Notes: generated from the letters alone by a model not told the origin. A DNA stretch of 64,000 nucleotides from Paraburkholderia sp. BCC1884 (GCF_900996225.1 NZ_CAAJGL010000079.1:620001-684000); one strand, 5' to 3'; positions 8,416 to 18,232 are shown, counted from the first letter of the stretch. A program made the numbers and translations.

Positions 8416-10020
8416 TTACGACTCCAGCGGCGGATAGAACATGCGGTTCAGCAGCGTGCGCACCATCGGCGCCAGTTCGCCCGCCGTCAAACCGGCCGGA
8501 CCGTGGCCTTGCTCACTCAACGTGTCGGCGGCGAGCCCGTGCAGGTAGACGCCCGCGAGCGCCGCCTCGAAGCGCGGCAGATGTTGTGCGAGCAAGGCGC
8601 CGATGATGCCGCCCAGCACGTCGCCGGTGCCGCCCGTGGCGAGCGCGGCGTTGCCGGTGGGATTGATGGCGAGACGGCCATCCGGGGCGGCGATCACGGT
8701 GCCGGTGCCTTTCAGTACTACGACACTGGCAAAGCGCGCGGCCAGCGAGCGCGCGGCGGCGAGCCGGTCGCGTTGCACGGTGGGCGCGTCGGTGCCGAGC
8801 AGGCGCGCGGCTTCGAGTGGGTGCGGCGTCAGGATGCACGGGTCGCCCTGCACGCCGCGCGCGGTGACTTCGGCGGCGAGCGCGGGGTCTTTGGCGATCA
8901 GATTGAGCGCATCCGCATCGAACAGCTTCGGCACGTCGAGCCGCAGCACGTCGTGCATGACGCCCGTGGCCCGCTCGCGATGGCCCATGCCGCAGCCCAC
9001 GGCGAGGGCGTCCATGCTGTCGAGCGGCAGATCGTCGATGGCGTGCAGCATCAGTTCGGGATGCGGCGCATCGTAAGGCGGCGCGCCTGCGCCGAGTAGC
9101 GCGACGTGCACCTTGCCCGCGCCGGTGTAGAGCGCCGCGCGCGAGGCCAGGATCGGCGCGCCGCACATGCCGGTGTCGCCGCCGACCACGGCGAGGCTGC
9201 CGAAGGTGCCCTTGTTGGTCGCGAAGTCGCGCGGCGGCAGGAAGGCGCCGAAAAGGTCCGGCGCGTTCAGTTGCAAGGTCGTGCGATGGTTCGAATCGAT
9301 GCCGATCGGCGCGACGCTCACCGTACCCGCCAGGTCGCGGCCCTGCGCGGTGAACAGGCCCGGCTTCGCGCCGATGAACGTGACCGTATGCGTCGCGTGA
9401 ACGGCGGTGCCGAGGCTATCGCCCACCACGGTGCCGGTGTCGCTGTCGAGCCCGCTCGGCACGTCGAGCGCGAGCACGCCGCCTTTGCGCGGCCGCGCCC
9501 TGGCGCGCTGCGACAACTGCCGGGCGAGCGTCGCGAACACGCCGTCGAGCGCGCGCGTCAGGCCGATGCCGAACATGCCGTCGACCAGCCAGGTGTAGCT
9601 GTCGAGCGAGGCGGGCGGCGTCGTGCCGATCGCGACGCCCGCGGCGCGCGCGACGCCGAGCGCCCAGCGCGCGTCGTCGGGTTTCACTTCGACGGGCATG
9701 CACACGTCGACGGCGATCCCGGCCCGCTGCAGTTCCGTGGCGAGGATCAGCGCATCGCCGCCGTTGTTGCCCGGCCCGGCGACCAGCCAGACCTTGTGGC
9801 GGGCTTTTTCGATCGACGTGTCGCGGGTAATCAGTTCCAGCAGGCAGCTCGCGGCGGCCTTGCCGGCGCGCGACATCAGCGTGTGCTCCGGCAACCCCGC
9901 GGCGGCCTGGGATTCGGCCAGCCGCAGATCGGTCAGCGTGAGCAGGGGCAGGGCGCGGTTGTGCGGGCGCAGGAGGGTCGGCGGCGTGAGATCGGCTTCT
10001 GTCATGGCGAGGCGTGGCAT
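8416..10020 (-). CDS. nnr: Bifunctional NAD(P)H-hydrate epimerase / ADP-dependent dehydratase
   Basis: Repairs the damaged cofactor NAD(P)HX in two steps. The protein has 534 residues from the ATG at 10020, preceded by AGAAGGTGAA, a good Shine-Dalgarno. A second in-frame ATG (10005) is five codons later. The N-terminal YjeF_N epimerase half contains VAGPGNNGGDAL (NAD(P)HX-binding loop) and VDGMFGIGL. The C-terminal carbohydrate-kinase-like dehydratase half contains GGDTGMCGA, ILTPHPLEAARLLG, and the ATP/ADP site NAALATGGTGDVLGG. The open frame extends much further upstream, but that part has no homology to the family and overlaps the next gene's 3' end, so I exclude it. Confidence 0.94.
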   Translation of the reverse strand: MPRLAMTEADLTPPTLLRPHNRALPLLTLTDLRLAESQAAAGLPEHTLMSRAGKAAASCLLELITRDTSIEKARHKVWLVAGPGNNGGDALILATELQRAGIAVDVCMPVEVKPDDARWALGVARAAGVAIGTTPPASLDSYTWLVDGMFGIGLTRALDGVFATLARQLSQRARARPRKGGVLALDVPSGLDSDTGTVVGDSLGTAVHATHTVTFIGAKPGLFTAQGRDLAGTVSVAPIGIDSNHRTTLQLNAPDLFGAFLPPRDFATNKGTFGSLAVVGGDTGMCGAPILASRAALYTGAGKVHVALLGAGAPPYDAPHPELMLHAIDDLPLDSMDALAVGCGMGHRERATGVMHDVLRLDVPKLFDADALNLIAKDPALAAEVTARGVQGDPCILTPHPLEAARLLGTDAPTVQRDRLAAARSLAARFASVVVLKGTGTVIAAPDGRLAINPTGNAALATGGTGDVLGGIIGALLAQHLPRFEAALAGVYLHGLAADTLSEQGHGPAGLTAGELAPMVRTLLNRMFYPPLES

Positions 10021-10142
10021 TTCACCTTCTGCAAGGTGACGAGGCTTGGGAATCGCTATGGTAGTGCCGATGCGCGCAATGCGCGAGGCGATGAACGCGT
10101 GGCGGCCGACCCGCCGAAAAAACGGGCCGGCGCCTGAGTGAC

Positions 10143-11441
10143 TTACTGGAAGCGCTCCGCGCGCAGCGCGGCGAGGGTGTCGGCGGGTACCTCCGGCGTG
10201 TGGCCGGAAATCAGATCGGCAATCAGCTTGCCCGAACCGCAGGCGAGACCCCAACCGGCGGGCCCGTGACCGACGTTGACGAAAAGACGCGGATGCAGCG
10301 CATTGCCGATCACCGGCAAGCCATCCGGCGACAGCAGCTTGACGCCTTCCCACGGCAGCGCGGCGGAAATGCGCGCGGCGCCCGGAATCCAGTCGTGGGT
10401 CGCCTGGCCGAGCAGCGCCAGGGCTTCCTTGGTGAGCGCTTCGCCGAGCGGTTTGTCGATCTGGCCAGCGCTTTGTAGCACCGCGCCGCCCGCAATACGC
10501 AAGCGCTGATTCATCCGGCTGATGCCGATCCGTTTCACCGCGTCGACGATCGCCACGTGCGGCGCGCATTCCTCATGCGCAATCGGCGCCACGAGGTTAT
10601 GCAGACGCAGCGGATGCAATGGCAAACGCAGGCCGAGGCGTTCCAGCAAGCCGAGGCTGCCGTAGCCGGCGGCCACCACCACAGCATCGGCATGAATCAC
10701 GTCGACTTCGCGCGAACGGGACGTTGCGCCCGGACTCGGCGCCAGTTCCACCGAGGCGCGTTGTCCTTCGAGACGGATCGACGAGACTTCGCAGCCCAGC
10801 ATGAATTGCACGCCGCCCTGGTTGTCGAGCGTCTGCTTGATGAGCTTGGCGAACAGCGCGCAGTTGGCCGTGCGTTCCTGGTCGAACAGCACGCCGCCGG
10901 CGAATTCCGGTTCGGTGCGCACGGAATGCTCGAACGCGGCGCATTCGGCCGGCGTGAGCACGTGATGCGGCACCTCGTACTGGCGCAGAAGTTCGAGCGC
11001 GCTCTGGGTCTGTTCCCACTCCTGCGCCGAGCGCACCAGATACAGCACGCCGCTGGTCTGTTCGAATTCGAGCCCGAAGCGCGTTTCGACGTCGGCCATC
11101 GTCTCGCGCGACGATTCGATCAGCGGCCGCAGATGCCCATACTGGCGGCTGAAGGCCTCGGGCTCCTGCAAGACGGCGAGCTGCTTGACGAACTGGCGGG
11201 CCGGCCCGTTAAAACCGGTCTTGCTGATTACGCCGTTTCTGGCGTTTTGCCGGCTCGCCATGAAGGTCGGGCCGAACCAGACGTCGAGCGGCGTCGGCAG
11301 GACGGTGCCGCCGTGTCCATAGGTTGCGCCCTGCGCGACGGTGGCGTGGCGCTCGACGACGCATACCCGATGACCGGCCGCGCGCAGTTGATAAGCGGTG
11401 GCGACGCCCACAATCCCGCCGCCAATGACGATGACATCCAT
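10143..11441 (-). CDS. dadA: FAD-dependent D-amino-acid dehydrogenase (DadA family)
   Basis: Membrane-associated flavoenzyme that deaminates D-amino acids to keto acids and passes electrons to the quinone pool. The protein has 432 residues from the ATG at 11441. The N-terminal FAD-binding motif is VIGGGIVGVATAYQL with the downstream acidic residue in VVERH. A YGHGG motif and the C-terminal INVGHGPAGWGLACGSG flavin-binding segment are typical of DadA. An ATG 14 codons upstream is possible but would put residues before the Rossmann strand, which is unusual. A paralogue elsewhere could be the alanine catabolic DadA, so the symbol is a family-level call. The 268-base gap to purL is a divergent promoter region. 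Confidence 0.85.
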   Translation of the reverse strand: MDVIVIGGGIVGVATAYQLRAAGHRVCVVERHATVAQGATYGHGGTVLPTPLDVWFGPTFMASRQNARNGVISKTGFNGPARQFVKQLAVLQEPEAFSRQYGHLRPLIESSRETMADVETRFGLEFEQTSGVLYLVRSAQEWEQTQSALELLRQYEVPHHVLTPAECAAFEHSVRTEPEFAGGVLFDQERTANCALFAKLIKQTLDNQGGVQFMLGCEVSSIRLEGQRASVELAPSPGATSRSREVDVIHADAVVVAAGYGSLGLLERLGLRLPLHPLRLHNLVAPIAHEECAPHVAIVDAVKRIGISRMNQRLRIAGGAVLQSAGQIDKPLGEALTKEALALLGQATHDWIPGAARISAALPWEGVKLLSPDGLPVIGNALHPRLFVNVGHGPAGWGLACGSGKLIADLISGHTPEVPADTLAALRAERFQ

Positions 11442-11640
11442 GTTTCGATTCGATGTGCCGGCGGAACGCCGACTCGGCGCCATTCCGTCAGGCGTGACAT
11501 GCGGCGCATGGCCCGGTGCGACTGGGCGGCGTGCGCCGATCTGATGAAAGGGCGAATGATAGCAGCCAAACGGACGGCCTCGCCACGCCGTTACGCGCCT
11601 GGATGGCACGCCGCAGGCCCGCCGGATGCCCTTCCCGGGG

Positions 11641-11646
11641 TATAAT
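11641..11646 (+). promoter_or_regulatory. Candidate -10 box for purL
   Basis: A perfect TATAAT lies 64 bases before the purL ATG in the dadA/purL divergent region. No convincing -35 hexamer lies 16-18 bases upstream, so this is a tentative call. No PurR-type palindrome is evident. Confidence 0.4.
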
Positions 11647-11709
11647 CTTGGACTTCCCTTCCGCCTCACGTCGCCTGCACGCGCGACTCATAGACGCAAC
11701 GTCAAGTCC

Positions 11710-14700
11710 ATGGCCCACTTCTCGTGTTTCCCCGGCGCTTCGGCCCTTTCCGATTTCCGTCAAACCCGCCTGCTCGACACGCTCACGCGCATCGATCCGA
11801 ACATCACGGGCGTGCGCGGACAATATCTGCACTTCGTCAACGCCCAGGCGCCGCTCTCCGCTGAAGACAACGCGAAGATCGAAGCGCTGATGCACTACGG
11901 CGATCCGCTCGAAGAAACCAGAGAGCGCGGCGCGGCTGAAACGTTCCTCGTGGTGCCGCGCTTCGGCACGGTGTCGCCGTGGGCCAGCAAGGCAACCGAC
12001 ATTGCCCATTTGTGCGGCCTCACGCAGGTGCGTCGCATCGAGCGCGGTATCGAATACACGGTCACGCTGAAAAGCGGCCTGCTCGGCGGCAAGAAAGCGC
12101 TCTCCGACGAAGCGCGCACAGCTGTCGTAGCCGCCTTGCACGACCGCATGACGGAAAGCGTCGCGGCCTCGCGCGACCAGGCCATGCATCTGTTCGACGA
12201 ACTGCCGGCCAAGCCGCTGCAAACCGTCGACGTGCTCGGCAACGGCCGTGGCGCGCTGGAAGTGGCTAACACCGAATTGGGCCTCGCCCTTGCCGACGAC
12301 GAAATCGACTATCTGGTCGACGCGTTCACGAAGCTCGGGCGTAACCCGACCGACGTCGAACTGATGATGTTCGCGCAGGCCAACAGCGAACACTGCCGTC
12401 ACAAGATTTTCAACGCGGACTGGACCATCGACGGCGAGAAGCAGGACATCTCGCTCTTCAACATGATCCGCAATACCGAGAAGCTGAACCCGCAAGGCAC
12501 GATCGTCGCGTATTCGGACAACTCGGCGATCATGGCAGGCGGTGTCGCCGAGCGCTGGTTTCCGCGCACGCCGGCCGATCTCGGCGCGAGCGAGTTGCCG
12601 GAGCACTATCGCCGCAACGTCGAACTCACGCACACCTTGATGAAGGTGGAAACGCACAATCACCCGACCGCGATCTCGCCGTTCCCGGGCGCCTCGACCG
12701 GTTCGGGCGGTGAAATCCGCGACGAAGGTGCGACCGGTCGCGGCGCGCGTCCGAAGGCGGGTCTGGCGGGCTTCACGGTGTCGAATCTGGAACTGCCGGA
12801 CGGCGTCGAGACATGGGAAAACGCGCGCGACGCGGCGCAAGTGCTCGCGCACCGCAATCCGGACGACAAGCACGAAGCGTACGGCCGTCCCGACCGCATC
12901 GCTTCGCCGCTGCAGATCATGATCGACGGCCCGCTCGGCGGCGCCGCGTTCAACAACGAATTCGGCCGGCCCAATCTGGGCGGCTATTTCCGTGCGTACG
13001 AACAGAACGTCGCGGGTCTCGTGCGCGGCTATCACAAGCCGATCATGATCGCCGGCGGCATCGGCAATATCTCGGACCAGCACACGCATAAGCACGATCT
13101 GCCGGAAGGCTCGCTGCTGATCCAGATCGGCGGCCCGGGCATGCGCATCGGCATGGGCGGCGGCGCGGCGAGTTCGATGGCGACCGGCACCAATACTGCC
13201 GAACTCGACTTCGACTCGGTGCAGCGCGGCAACCCGGAAATCGAGCGTCGGGCGCAGGAAGTCATCAACGCGTGCTGGCAACTCGGCGACAAAAACCCGA
13301 TCCTGAGCATCCACGACGTCGGCGCGGGCGGTTTGTCGAACGCGTTCCCCGAAGTGGTGGATGGTGCGGGCAAAGGTGCGCTGTTCGATCTGCGCAAGAT
13401 CCAGCTGGAAGAAAGCGGTCTGTCGCCGCGCGAAATCTGGTCGAACGAAGCGCAGGAGCGTTACGTTCTGGCGATCGCGCCGGCCGATCTGCCGGCTTTC
13501 GAAGCCATGTGCCAACGCGAGCGCTGCCCGTTTGCCGTGATCGGCACGGCGACCGCCGAGCGTCAACTGAAGGTGATCGACTCGGAGTCGAACGCCGACG
13601 CCGCGCATCAGCCGGTCGACATGCCGATGGAAGTGCTGCTCGGCAAGGCGCCTCGCATGCATCGCGACGTCAAGCGCGTTGAACAGAAGCTCGAGCCGGT
13701 GGATGTCACCGGCATCGCGTTGCCTGAAGTTGCGGCGAGCGTGCTGCGTCACCCGACGGTGGCCAGCAAGTCGTTCCTCATCACCATCGGCGACCGTTCG
13801 GTGGGCGGCACGACCGCGCGCGACCAGATGGTCGGCCCGTGGCAAGTGCCGGTGGCCGACGTGGCGATCACCACGATGGACTATGCGGGCTTCCGCGGCG
13901 AAGCGATGACGATGGCCGAGCGCACGCCGCTCGCCGTCATCAATGCACCGGCGTCGGGTCGCATGGCGGTCGGCGAGGCCGTCACCAACATCGCGGCGGC
14001 GCCGATTGCGTCGCTCGACAAGCTCAAGCTGTCGGCCAACTGGATGGCCGCGTGCGGCGCAGCCGGTGAAGACGCGGCACTGTACGACACCGTGAAAGCG
14101 ATCGGCATGGAATTGTGCCCGGCGCTCGGCATCAGCATTCCGGTCGGCAAGGACTCGCTGTCCATGCGCACCAAATGGGAAGACCGAGGCGTCGCGAAGG
14201 AAGTGGTTGCACCGGTCTCGCTGATCATCACGGCGTTCGCGCCGGTCGAAGACGTACGCCAGCACCTCACGCCGCAACTGCGTCGCGCGAACGGCGCCGA
14301 CGGCGTGGGCGACACGGTACTGATCGCGATCGACCTCGGCCGCGGCAAGCATCGCCTGGGCGGCAGTATCCTCGCGCAGGTCACGCAGCAAGTGGGCGAC
14401 ACGGTGCCGGACGTCGACGACCCGGAAGATCTGAAGCGTTTCTTCGCCGCGATCCAGGCGTTGAATCAGGACGGCAAGCTGCTCGCCTATCACGACCGCT
14501 CAGACGGCGGCCTGTGGGCGACGGTGTGTGAAATGGCGTTCGCGGGTCACGTCGGCGTGTCGCTGAACGTCGACATGCTGGTGCTCGATCCGAATCACGA
14601 ATCCGATTACGGCGACGCCAAAGACTGGGCCAAGCAGACCAGCGGCCGCCGCGACGACCGCACGATCCGTGCACTCTTCAACGAAGAACTCGGCGCGGTG

Positions 14701-15804
14701 ATCCAGGTGCGCGCAACGGAGCGCGACGCGGTGCTCGGCGCATTGCGCGAACATGGTCTGTCGGCGTGCTCGCATGTGATCGGCAAGATCAACGAGCGCG
14801 ACACGATCGAAATTTATCGTGACGCCAAGAAGATCTACGGCGCGCCGCGCGCCGAACTGCATCGCACGTGGAGTGAAGTGAGTTGGCGCATTTCGCGTCT
14901 GCGCGACAACCCCGCTTGTGCCGACGCCGAGTACGAGGCGCTTTCCGATGCCGCCGATCCGGGCATCACGCCGGTGCTGAGTTTCGACCCGGCTGAAGAC
15001 GTCGCCGCGCCGTTCATCGGCAAGAGCGCCCGTCCGCGTGTTGCGATCCTGCGTGAGCAGGGCGTGAATTCGCACCTCGAAACGGCCTATGCGTTCGACC
15101 GTGCCGGCTTCGACGCGCACGACGTGCATATGAGCGATCTGCTGGCGGGCCGCGCCAATCTGGCGGATTTCGCCGGCGCGGTGGCATGCGGTGGGTTCTC
15201 GTACGGCGACACGCTGGGTGCCGGCGAAGGCTGGGCGAAGGCGATCCGCTTCAACTCGCAACTGGCCGATATGTTCGCGGCGTTCTTCGGTCGCCAGGAC
15301 ACGTTTGCGCTGGGCATCTGCAACGGTTGTCAGATGATGAGCAGTTTGGCCTCGATGATCCCGGGCGCCGAAGCATGGCCGAAGTTCACGCGCAACAAGT
15401 CGGAGAAATTCGAAGCGCGCTTCTCGCTGGTCGAAGTGCAGGCCTCGCCATCGATTTTCTTCAACGGCATGGAAGGCTCGCGCATCCCGGTCGCGATTGC
15501 ACATGGCGAAGGTTTTGCCGACTTCTCGCAGCAGGGCGATGCGTCGAAGGCGGCCGTGGCGATGCGTTTCGTCGATCATCATGGTCAGGCGACCGAACAG
15601 TATCCGTTCAACCCGAATGGTTCGCCGGACGGCATCACGTCGGTCACGACGCCTGACGGCCGCTTCACGGTACTCATGCCGCACACCGAGCGCGTGCATC
15701 GCGCGGTGCAGATGAGCTGGCATCCGGAAGGCTGGGGCGAGGGCAGCACGGACGCCAGCCCGTGGATGCGCGTGTTCCAGAACGCGCGCCGCTGGTTGGG
15801 TTGA
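11710..15804 (+). CDS. purL: Phosphoribosylformylglycinamidine synthase (FGAM synthase)
   Basis: Fourth step of de novo purine synthesis: FGAR + glutamine + ATP to FGAM. This is the single-chain large type of 1364 residues, as in gammaproteobacteria. Domains in order: N-terminal PurS-like domain, linker, two AIRS-related synthetase halves (first with KVETHNHPTAISPFPGA and the GTGRGARPKAG loop; second with VGKDSLSMRTKW), and a C-terminal class I glutamine amidotransferase. The amidotransferase has nucleophile Cys1204 in GICNGCQMM and His/Glu in SWHPEGWGEG. The start MAHFSCFPGASALS matches the family's N-terminus; the in-frame extension to 11626 does not. The gene ends at a strong terminator. 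Long antisense frames over it are shadows. Confidence 0.97.
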   Translation: MAHFSCFPGASALSDFRQTRLLDTLTRIDPNITGVRGQYLHFVNAQAPLSAEDNAKIEALMHYGDPLEETRERGAAETFLVVPRFGTVSPWASKATDIAHLCGLTQVRRIERGIEYTVTLKSGLLGGKKALSDEARTAVVAALHDRMTESVAASRDQAMHLFDELPAKPLQTVDVLGNGRGALEVANTELGLALADDEIDYLVDAFTKLGRNPTDVELMMFAQANSEHCRHKIFNADWTIDGEKQDISLFNMIRNTEKLNPQGTIVAYSDNSAIMAGGVAERWFPRTPADLGASELPEHYRRNVELTHTLMKVETHNHPTAISPFPGASTGSGGEIRDEGATGRGARPKAGLAGFTVSNLELPDGVETWENARDAAQVLAHRNPDDKHEAYGRPDRIASPLQIMIDGPLGGAAFNNEFGRPNLGGYFRAYEQNVAGLVRGYHKPIMIAGGIGNISDQHTHKHDLPEGSLLIQIGGPGMRIGMGGGAASSMATGTNTAELDFDSVQRGNPEIERRAQEVINACWQLGDKNPILSIHDVGAGGLSNAFPEVVDGAGKGALFDLRKIQLEESGLSPREIWSNEAQERYVLAIAPADLPAFEAMCQRERCPFAVIGTATAERQLKVIDSESNADAAHQPVDMPMEVLLGKAPRMHRDVKRVEQKLEPVDVTGIALPEVAASVLRHPTVASKSFLITIGDRSVGGTTARDQMVGPWQVPVADVAITTMDYAGFRGEAMTMAERTPLAVINAPASGRMAVGEAVTNIAAAPIASLDKLKLSANWMAACGAAGEDAALYDTVKAIGMELCPALGISIPVGKDSLSMRTKWEDRGVAKEVVAPVSLIITAFAPVEDVRQHLTPQLRRANGADGVGDTVLIAIDLGRGKHRLGGSILAQVTQQVGDTVPDVDDPEDLKRFFAAIQALNQDGKLLAYHDRSDGGLWATVCEMAFAGHVGVSLNVDMLVLDPNHESDYGDAKDWAKQTSGRRDDRTIRALFNEELGAVIQVRATERDAVLGALREHGLSACSHVIGKINERDTIEIYRDAKKIYGAPRAELHRTWSEVSWRISRLRDNPACADAEYEALSDAADPGITPVLSFDPAEDVAAPFIGKSARPRVAILREQGVNSHLETAYAFDRAGFDAHDVHMSDLLAGRANLADFAGAVACGGFSYGDTLGAGEGWAKAIRFNSQLADMFAAFFGRQDTFALGICNGCQMMSSLASMIPGAEAWPKFTRNKSEKFEARFSLVEVQASPSIFFNGMEGSRIPVAIAHGEGFADFSQQGDASKAAVAMRFVDHHGQATEQYPFNPNGSPDGITSVTTPDGRFTVLMPHTERVHRAVQMSWHPEGWGEGSTDASPWMRVFQNARRWLG

Positions 15805-15813
15805 GGTAAAGCG

Positions 15814-15843
15814 AGGCCGCCGTATCGAACGGCGGCCTTTTTT
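15814..15843 (+). terminator. Terminator of purL
   Basis: Inverted repeat GGCCGCCG / CGGCGGCC with a seven-base loop, followed by TTTTTT, 10 bases after the purL stop. Confidence 0.9.
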
Positions 15844-15871
15844 GCGCAACCAGCAACAAGCCCGCAGAAAC

Positions 15872-15899
15872 AAAAAAACCGCCCAAGGGCGGTTTTTTT
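15872..15899. terminator. Bidirectional terminator between purL and the parvulin gene
   Basis: AAAAAAACCGCCC / GGGCGGTTTTTTT with a minimal two-base AA spacer. T-runs on both strands make it usable by the parvulin gene from the right and as a second stop for purL. Confidence 0.88.
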
Positions 15900-15933
15900 G
15901 TATTCAAACGAAGCAGTAACGCAGCTAACCCGC

Positions 15934-16713
15934 TTACTGAATCTTCGCGTTCTTACGCAGACCTTCTTCGAACGCCTGCAGCTTTTCCTGCTGGATCTGT
16001 TGCACGATCTGCGGACGCACTTGCTCCAGCGGCGGCGGCGTGATGGCGCGCGTGTCGTCCAGACGGATGATGTGCCAGCCGAATTGCGTGTGCACCGGCG
16101 TGTCGGTCATCTGACCTTTCTGCAGATGCGTGGCCGCGTCAGCGAATTCAGGCACGTAGGCCTTCGGGTCCGACCAGTCCAGGTCGCCGCCGTTCTTGCC
16201 CGATCCCGGGTCCTTCGAGTATTGCTTGGCGAGGTCTTCGAAGCTTGCGCCGGCCTTGATCTTGGCGATCAGGTCCTTGGCCTGCTGTTCGTTGTCCACG
16301 AGGATATGGTGAAGGTGATATTCCTTGCCGCCCGCGTCCTTGATCAGCGCGTTGTAGCGCGCCGTGACTTCGGCGTCGGTCGGCGTGTTGTTCTTCACGA
16401 AGTCTTCGATCAGCGCGCGCAGCACGACGGTTTGTTGTGCAACAGCGATTTGCGCCTTGATGTCCGGACGATTCGGCAGGCCGCGACGCAGCGCTTCCTG
16501 CATCAGGATTTCGCGGTTCACGAGTTCTTCGCGCACGGCCATTTGCAGTTGCGGCGTATTCTGCTGGCCCTGATGTACCAGCTGGTCGATCAACGCATCG
16601 GCGCGTGCTTTCGGAATCGGCGTGCCGTTGACGACAGCGATGTTCTGTGCAAAAGCAGGTGCGGCTGCGAACGCAGCCAGCAGTACCCAAAGGTGGGTTT
16701 TCTTCAAGGTCAT
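15934..16713 (-). CDS. Periplasmic parvulin-type peptidyl-prolyl isomerase
   Basis: A 259-residue secreted foldase. The signal peptide runs MTLKKTHLWVLLAAFAAAPAFA with an AFA cleavage site. An N-terminal helical SurA-like region follows, then one rotamase domain (from YHLHHILVDNEQQA through GGDLDWSDP and FGWHIIRLDDTR). The C-terminus is a helical, Lys-rich tail. The ATG at 16713 has AGGAAA upstream; the open frame continues further, but the signal peptide decides the start. It is the last gene of the leftward yciB-bolA-parvulin set, 10 bases after the bolA stop. It resembles PpiC/PrsA-like chaperones common in Burkholderia. It is the second parvulin in this window besides PpiD. Confidence 0.9.
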   Translation of the reverse strand: MTLKKTHLWVLLAAFAAAPAFAQNIAVVNGTPIPKARADALIDQLVHQGQQNTPQLQMAVREELVNREILMQEALRRGLPNRPDIKAQIAVAQQTVVLRALIEDFVKNNTPTDAEVTARYNALIKDAGGKEYHLHHILVDNEQQAKDLIAKIKAGASFEDLAKQYSKDPGSGKNGGDLDWSDPKAYVPEFADAATHLQKGQMTDTPVHTQFGWHIIRLDDTRAITPPPLEQVRPQIVQQIQQEKLQAFEEGLRKNAKIQ

Positions 16714-16723
16714 CGAAAGTTTC

Positions 16724-17044
16724 CTAGCGGGGCAACAAAGCGAATTCTTCGGGCGTAGTCGCCGTGATTGCAAGGGCATGAATGCCGCGCTGCATGCCAT
16801 CGGCCAGCGCATCATACACCATGCGATGCCGCGCCACGCGGGGCTTACCGGCGAATGCGACGGCCACGATCGTGACACTGAAATGACCGCCGGCGGAGGC
16901 GCCGGCGTGGCCCGCATGCTGCGCGCTATCGTCGGTGATCCGGATCGAGGCGACCGGCGCGAGCGCGGCGATGAGGCGCGCTTCGATCAGCGCCGCGCGC
17001 TCGGCGGTGGTGGCGTGCATGAACACATCGGCTTCGCTTGTCAT
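16724..17044 (-). CDS. bolA: BolA family protein
   Basis: A 106-residue protein of the BolA family, with the conserved FAGKPRVARHRMVYDALADGM segment, whose Arg-His pair is the family's metal or Fe-S ligand site. A Gly/His-rich loop (HAGHAGASAGGHF) is also present. BolA proteins pair with monothiol glutaredoxins in iron-sulfur trafficking and also act as stress regulators of cell shape. The start is one base after the yciB stop, so translation is probably coupled. The neighbours (yciB, parvulin) form a conserved betaproteobacterial operon. Confidence 0.9.
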   Translation of the reverse strand: MTSEADVFMHATTAERAALIEARLIAALAPVASIRITDDSAQHAGHAGASAGGHFSVTIVAVAFAGKPRVARHRMVYDALADGMQRGIHALAITATTPEEFALLPR

Positions 17045-17045
17045 G

Positions 17046-17576
17046 TCATTCTTCCTTCATATACTTCGACAGCCACAAACTCTGCCCGACGATGAACACG
17101 ACGAGGCAGCCGGTTGCGCCGAACAGCTTGAAATTGACCCATTGATCGGTCGTGTAGTGATACGCGACGAACAGATTGACGAGCCCGAGCAACACGAAAA
17201 AGATCGCCCAGACGACGCTCAGCTTGCCCCAGATCGCATGCGGCAGCGTGATCTGCTTGCCCATCATCGCTTCGATCAGGTTCTTGTTGAAGGCCAGTTG
17301 CGAGACGATCAACGCGACGGAAAACGCCCAGTACAGCACGGTCGGCTTCCATTTGATGAAGGTGTCGTTGTGCAGCACGAGGGTCGCGCCGCCGAATACC
17401 GTGACGACGCCGAGGCTCACCCACAGCATCGGGTCGACTTTGCGGTGGCGGAAGGCCACCCACGCGATCTGTACCAGCGTGGCGACGATCGCCACTGCCG
17501 TCGCCGTGAAAATGCCCCATATCTTGAAGGCGACGAAAAACAGGATGATCGGGAACAGATCGAACAGGAATTTCAT
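17046..17576 (-). CDS. yciB: Septation protein A / inner membrane protein YciB
   Basis: A 176-residue inner-membrane protein with five or six hydrophobic segments (MKFLFDLFPIILFFVAF at the N-terminus, then ATAVAIVATLVQIAWVAF and later pairs). Family signatures are LFPIILFF, KPTVLYWAF and LNLFVAYHYTTDQWVNFK-like residues near the C-terminus (here LVNLFVAYHYTTDQWVNF). In E. coli and Shigella, YciB/IspZ loss affects cell elongation and septation and it interacts with the elongasome. The ATG at 17576 gives the canonical N-terminus. It is one base before bolA; msrB lies 154 bases upstream on the same strand. Confidence 0.93.
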   Translation of the reverse strand: MKFLFDLFPIILFFVAFKIWGIFTATAVAIVATLVQIAWVAFRHRKVDPMLWVSLGVVTVFGGATLVLHNDTFIKWKPTVLYWAFSVALIVSQLAFNKNLIEAMMGKQITLPHAIWGKLSVVWAIFFVLLGLVNLFVAYHYTTDQWVNFKLFGATGCLVVFIVGQSLWLSKYMKEE

Positions 17577-17730
17577 TATCTGGTCGGGAATTCGGAGAAA
17601 GGGTCGGAGGATCAGGGACGCGTTGCGATGCACCCGGGCGGACCGGTTCGCAAGCCGGATGTAGGGTATTCGCGACCGGCGGGCACCTTGGAAAGATGCC
17701 GGCCGGCAACGCGCCAGACTCCGCGCAGCG

Positions 17731-18153
17731 TTACTTGGGCTCGAATTGTAACGCAGCCGAATTGATGCAGTAGCGCAGACCCGTCGGGTTCGGGCCGTCT
17801 TCGAACACATGACCCAGATGGGCGCCGCAGTTCTTGCATTCCACCTCGATGCGCAGCATGCCATGCGTGCGGTCGGTTTTCTCCGTGATCACTTCGCCGT
17901 TGATGGGCTTGAAATAGCTCGGCCAGCCGCAGCCGGCGTCGAACTTGGTGTCCGATTCGAAGAGCGGCGTGCCGCAACAGACGCAGTCGTACACGCCGCG
18001 GTCCCAGTGGTCGTGATAGCGGCCCGTGAACGCGCGCTCGGTGGCCGCGTGGCGCGTCACCTGATATTCGATGTCGGAGAGCTGCTCGCGCCACTCGGCG
18101 TCGTCTTTCTGCACGGCGGGGGCGTCGGTCTTGAGGTCGTCGGGCTTGTTCAT
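17731..18153 (-). CDS. msrB: Peptide methionine (R)-S-oxide reductase
   Basis: Reduces the R form of methionine sulfoxide in proteins. The 140-residue protein has the zinc-binding pairs CVCC and CKNC, the substrate-binding GCGWPSYF motif, and HVFEDGPNPTGLRYCINS with the catalytic Cys. No signal peptide is present, so it is cytoplasmic. The only other upstream cysteines are zinc ligands, so recycling of the catalytic Cys may use thioredoxin directly or another Cys; this is inference. selO ends 79 bases upstream on the same strand, and both genes relate to oxidative-stress protection. Confidence 0.96.
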   Translation of the reverse strand: MNKPDDLKTDAPAVQKDDAEWREQLSDIEYQVTRHAATERAFTGRYHDHWDRGVYDCVCCGTPLFESDTKFDAGCGWPSYFKPINGEVITEKTDRTHGMLRIEVECKNCGAHLGHVFEDGPNPTGLRYCINSAALQFEPK

Positions 18154-18232
18154 GATCGGGTTCCTGTATCGGGCTTGTGTTTCAGACTGTGTCTCGGGTT
18201 TGCGTCGTTATATCGATCGGGGCCGCGCTCCA

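Noticed and set aside
11488..14493. 1001-codon open frame antisense to purL
   Set aside because: Same codon-bias effect; purL motifs on the plus strand are unmistakable.
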